Source: Flavobacterium panacis
GTDB taxonomy: Bacteria; Bacteroidota; Bacteroidia; Flavobacteriales; Flavobacteriaceae
Length of the DNA stretch: 64,000 nt
NCBI RefSeq assembly: GCF_024649945.1
Contig: NZ_JANKMS010000004.1
Location: 248,001 to 312,000, forward strand
Direction of reading: 5' to 3'
Shown here one piece after another: positions 62,751-64,000 of this stretch. Below the pieces are notes generated by a model. That model saw only the letters and a program-made list of their open reading frames with translations, did no database searches and had not been told where the DNA came from. Both the position numbers and the translations under genes were made by a program. Position 1 is the first letter of the stretch. Every line of letters starts with the position of its first letter.

Positions 62751-63833
62751 TTATTCACTCAAAAGGGGATAATCAGTATAACCCTGTTTCCCGCCTCCAT
62801 ACATTGTCGCCCTGTCAGGCTCAGTAAGCGCAGCGTTTTTTTCAAACCGTTCAGGAAGGTCAGGATTTGAGATGTATAATTTGCCAAAGGAAATCAGCTT
62901 TGCGATTCCTTTTTCAAGTTCTGCTTCGGCAGAAGCCTTGTCATATCCTGCATTAGCAATAACGGTCTGGCGAATCTTATTGCCAAATAATTCAATTTCG
63001 CTTTCAGCACCATAATCTTCAGGCGAAGCAAAATTGGGACTTCGACGCATGAGTTCTACATAAGCAAAATCCAGCTTGTTCAGTTCTTCAATCAGATAGC
63101 TATAGGTGGCTACAGTATCATCCAACACGATATCTGCATAGGGATTGAAAGGGGATATTTTAATACCAACCTTTTCACTTCCCACCGAACTGATTAATTC
63201 CTGCATTACCTCCAGTATGAAAAGGGCATTGTTAGGGATACTGCCTCCATAATCATCCGTTCTTTGATTGGCACTTTCAGCTAAGAACTGGCTAGGCAGA
63301 TATCCATTGGCAGCATGAAGCTGAACTCCATCAAACCCTGCTGCTAGGGCATTTTTTGCAGCCTGACCAAAGTCCTTTATAGTCTTTTTGATTTCCGGAA
63401 TTGTCATTTCCCGAGGTATTTCGTAATCCTTCATACCTTGAGAAGTAAAATGTCGCATTCCTCTGATAGCGACGGGTGATGGTGCAAAAGGGAGCTCGCC
63501 GTTTCTATCTACAGAATGCCCCACGCGGCCGGTGTGCCAAAGCTGGGCTATAATAACACCGCCTTTATCGTGTACCGCGGCGGTAACCTTCTTCCAGGCT
63601 TCTATTTGTTCAATCGTGAAAATACCTGGAGTGAGCGGACTGCCGGTAGCTTCTTCACTGATCCTGATCGATTCGGTAAACAGCAGCCCTGCGCTTGCCC
63701 TTTGGGAGTAGTATTCTACTGTAATATCACCCACTAATCCATTTATGTCTGTACGGCCTCTTGTCATCGCTGCCATTGCCACTCTGTTTTTTAGGCTTAC
63801 ATTACCTAACTGTATTTTTTCTAAAAGTTTCAT
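62751..63833 (-). CDS. Old Yellow Enzyme family alkene reductase
   Basis: This is a 360-residue FMN-dependent ene-reductase of the NemA/OYE type. It forms a TIM barrel with NRVAMAAMTRGRTD, IIAQLWHTGRVGH, GFDGVQLHAANGYLPSQFL, NQRTDDYGGS and FGKLYISNPDLPERF. It reduces activated double bonds or nitro compounds using NAD(P)H. No signal peptide is present. It is 86 bp from a partial gene on the same strand at the right edge. Confidence 0.93.
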   Translation of the reverse strand: MKLLEKIQLGNVSLKNRVAMAAMTRGRTDINGLVGDITVEYYSQRASAGLLFTESIRISEEATGSPLTPGIFTIEQIEAWKKVTAAVHDKGGVIIAQLWHTGRVGHSVDRNGELPFAPSPVAIRGMRHFTSQGMKDYEIPREMTIPEIKKTIKDFGQAAKNALAAGFDGVQLHAANGYLPSQFLAESANQRTDDYGGSIPNNALFILEVMQELISSVGSEKVGIKISPFNPYADIVLDDTVATYSYLIEELNKLDFAYVELMRRSPNFASPEDYGAESEIELFGNKIRQTVIANAGYDKASAEAELEKGIAKLISFGKLYISNPDLPERFEKNAALTEPDRATMYGGGKQGYTDYPLLSE

Positions 63834-63919
63834 ATCGCTATTTGAGTGCGTTGTTTTGCATTCCTTTTCTTTTGTACACAGAAACAGTAAGCTAGTGTTA
63901 AAAGAATATCATTTTACAA

Positions 63920-64000
63920 TTACAATGGGGCGGCTGCTCCAAGTTCTTTACGTATAATTTCTGCGCCAGCAGCTAAAGCATTCAATTTACCTATTGCTAC
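63920..64000 (-). CDS. C-terminal end of an unidentified gene (partial)
   Basis: The last 81 bp read on the minus strand as an open frame ending GKLNALAAGAEIIRKELGAAAPL followed by TAA, a plausible amphipathic C-terminal helix. The gene continues beyond the window. It would be the upstream neighbour of the OYE gene on the same strand. Too little is visible to name it. Confidence 0.5.
   Translation of the reverse strand, partial: VAIGKLNALAAGAEIIRKELGAAAPL

Overview
The window looks like a chromosomal stretch of a Flavobacterium-type bacterium (Bacteroidota). The DNA is strongly AT-rich. There are three TonB-dependent receptors, many secreted glycoside hydrolases, Bacteroidota-only small proteins, and promoters of the TTG-N19/20-TAnnTTTG kind in place of sigma70 boxes. 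No rRNA, tRNA, CRISPR array or intact insertion sequence was found.

Layout. (1) 1-19501, plus strand: a secreted polymer-degrading locus. It holds an S9 prolyl oligopeptidase (5' end outside the window), GH127, a DUF885 metallopeptidase, a DUF5695 protein, GH42, GH43, an M24 Xaa-Pro peptidase, a DUF6055 metallopeptidase and GH36. The mix of arabinosidases, galactosidases and proline-directed peptidases suggests plant hydroxyproline-rich glycoprotein as a target. Two inverted copies of a 67-bp repeat lie between its genes. (2) 19564-24736: a TonB receptor with a secreted Cys-based phosphatase on the minus strand, divergent from a membrane-anchored AraC regulator. (3) 24739-32746: a phosphonate/organophosphate locus with a cupin-type XRE regulator, a phosphonatase-like HAD hydrolase, a second TonB receptor related to the first, a Tat-exported PhoD phosphatase, a phosphonate-associated dehydrogenase and a GlpT/UhpT-like antiporter. 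(4) 32984-39645: a molybdate ABC transporter (modA, a di-Mop protein, modB, modC) followed by a siderophore-type TonB receptor, a di-haem peroxidase and a small secreted protein of molybdopterin-oxidoreductase fold. Shared TAAGTA/TACTTA motifs precede both halves.

(5) 39686-45439: an orphan protein, an MFS transporter, a probable ~230-nt noncoding RNA with its own promoter and terminator, a TetR-SDR pair with two matching operators, and small or unknown proteins. (6) 45670-52960: egtD-egtB (ergothioneine-type thiol synthesis), a GH2 beta-galactosidase, a small conserved protein, an alpha/beta hydrolase and a truncated deacetylase pseudogene. (7) 53305-58435, minus strand: a reduced Rnf-like redox module of RnfC, RnfD, ApbE, a small membrane protein and two exported nitroreductase lipoproteins, with no RnfA/B/E/G. 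(8) 58470-64000: yddG, a DJ-1 family protein, Crp/Fnr and Lrp regulators, an SBF-type transporter, an Old Yellow Enzyme and the 3' end of another gene.

Functions are assigned from recognisable motifs and neighbours only. No database search was run.
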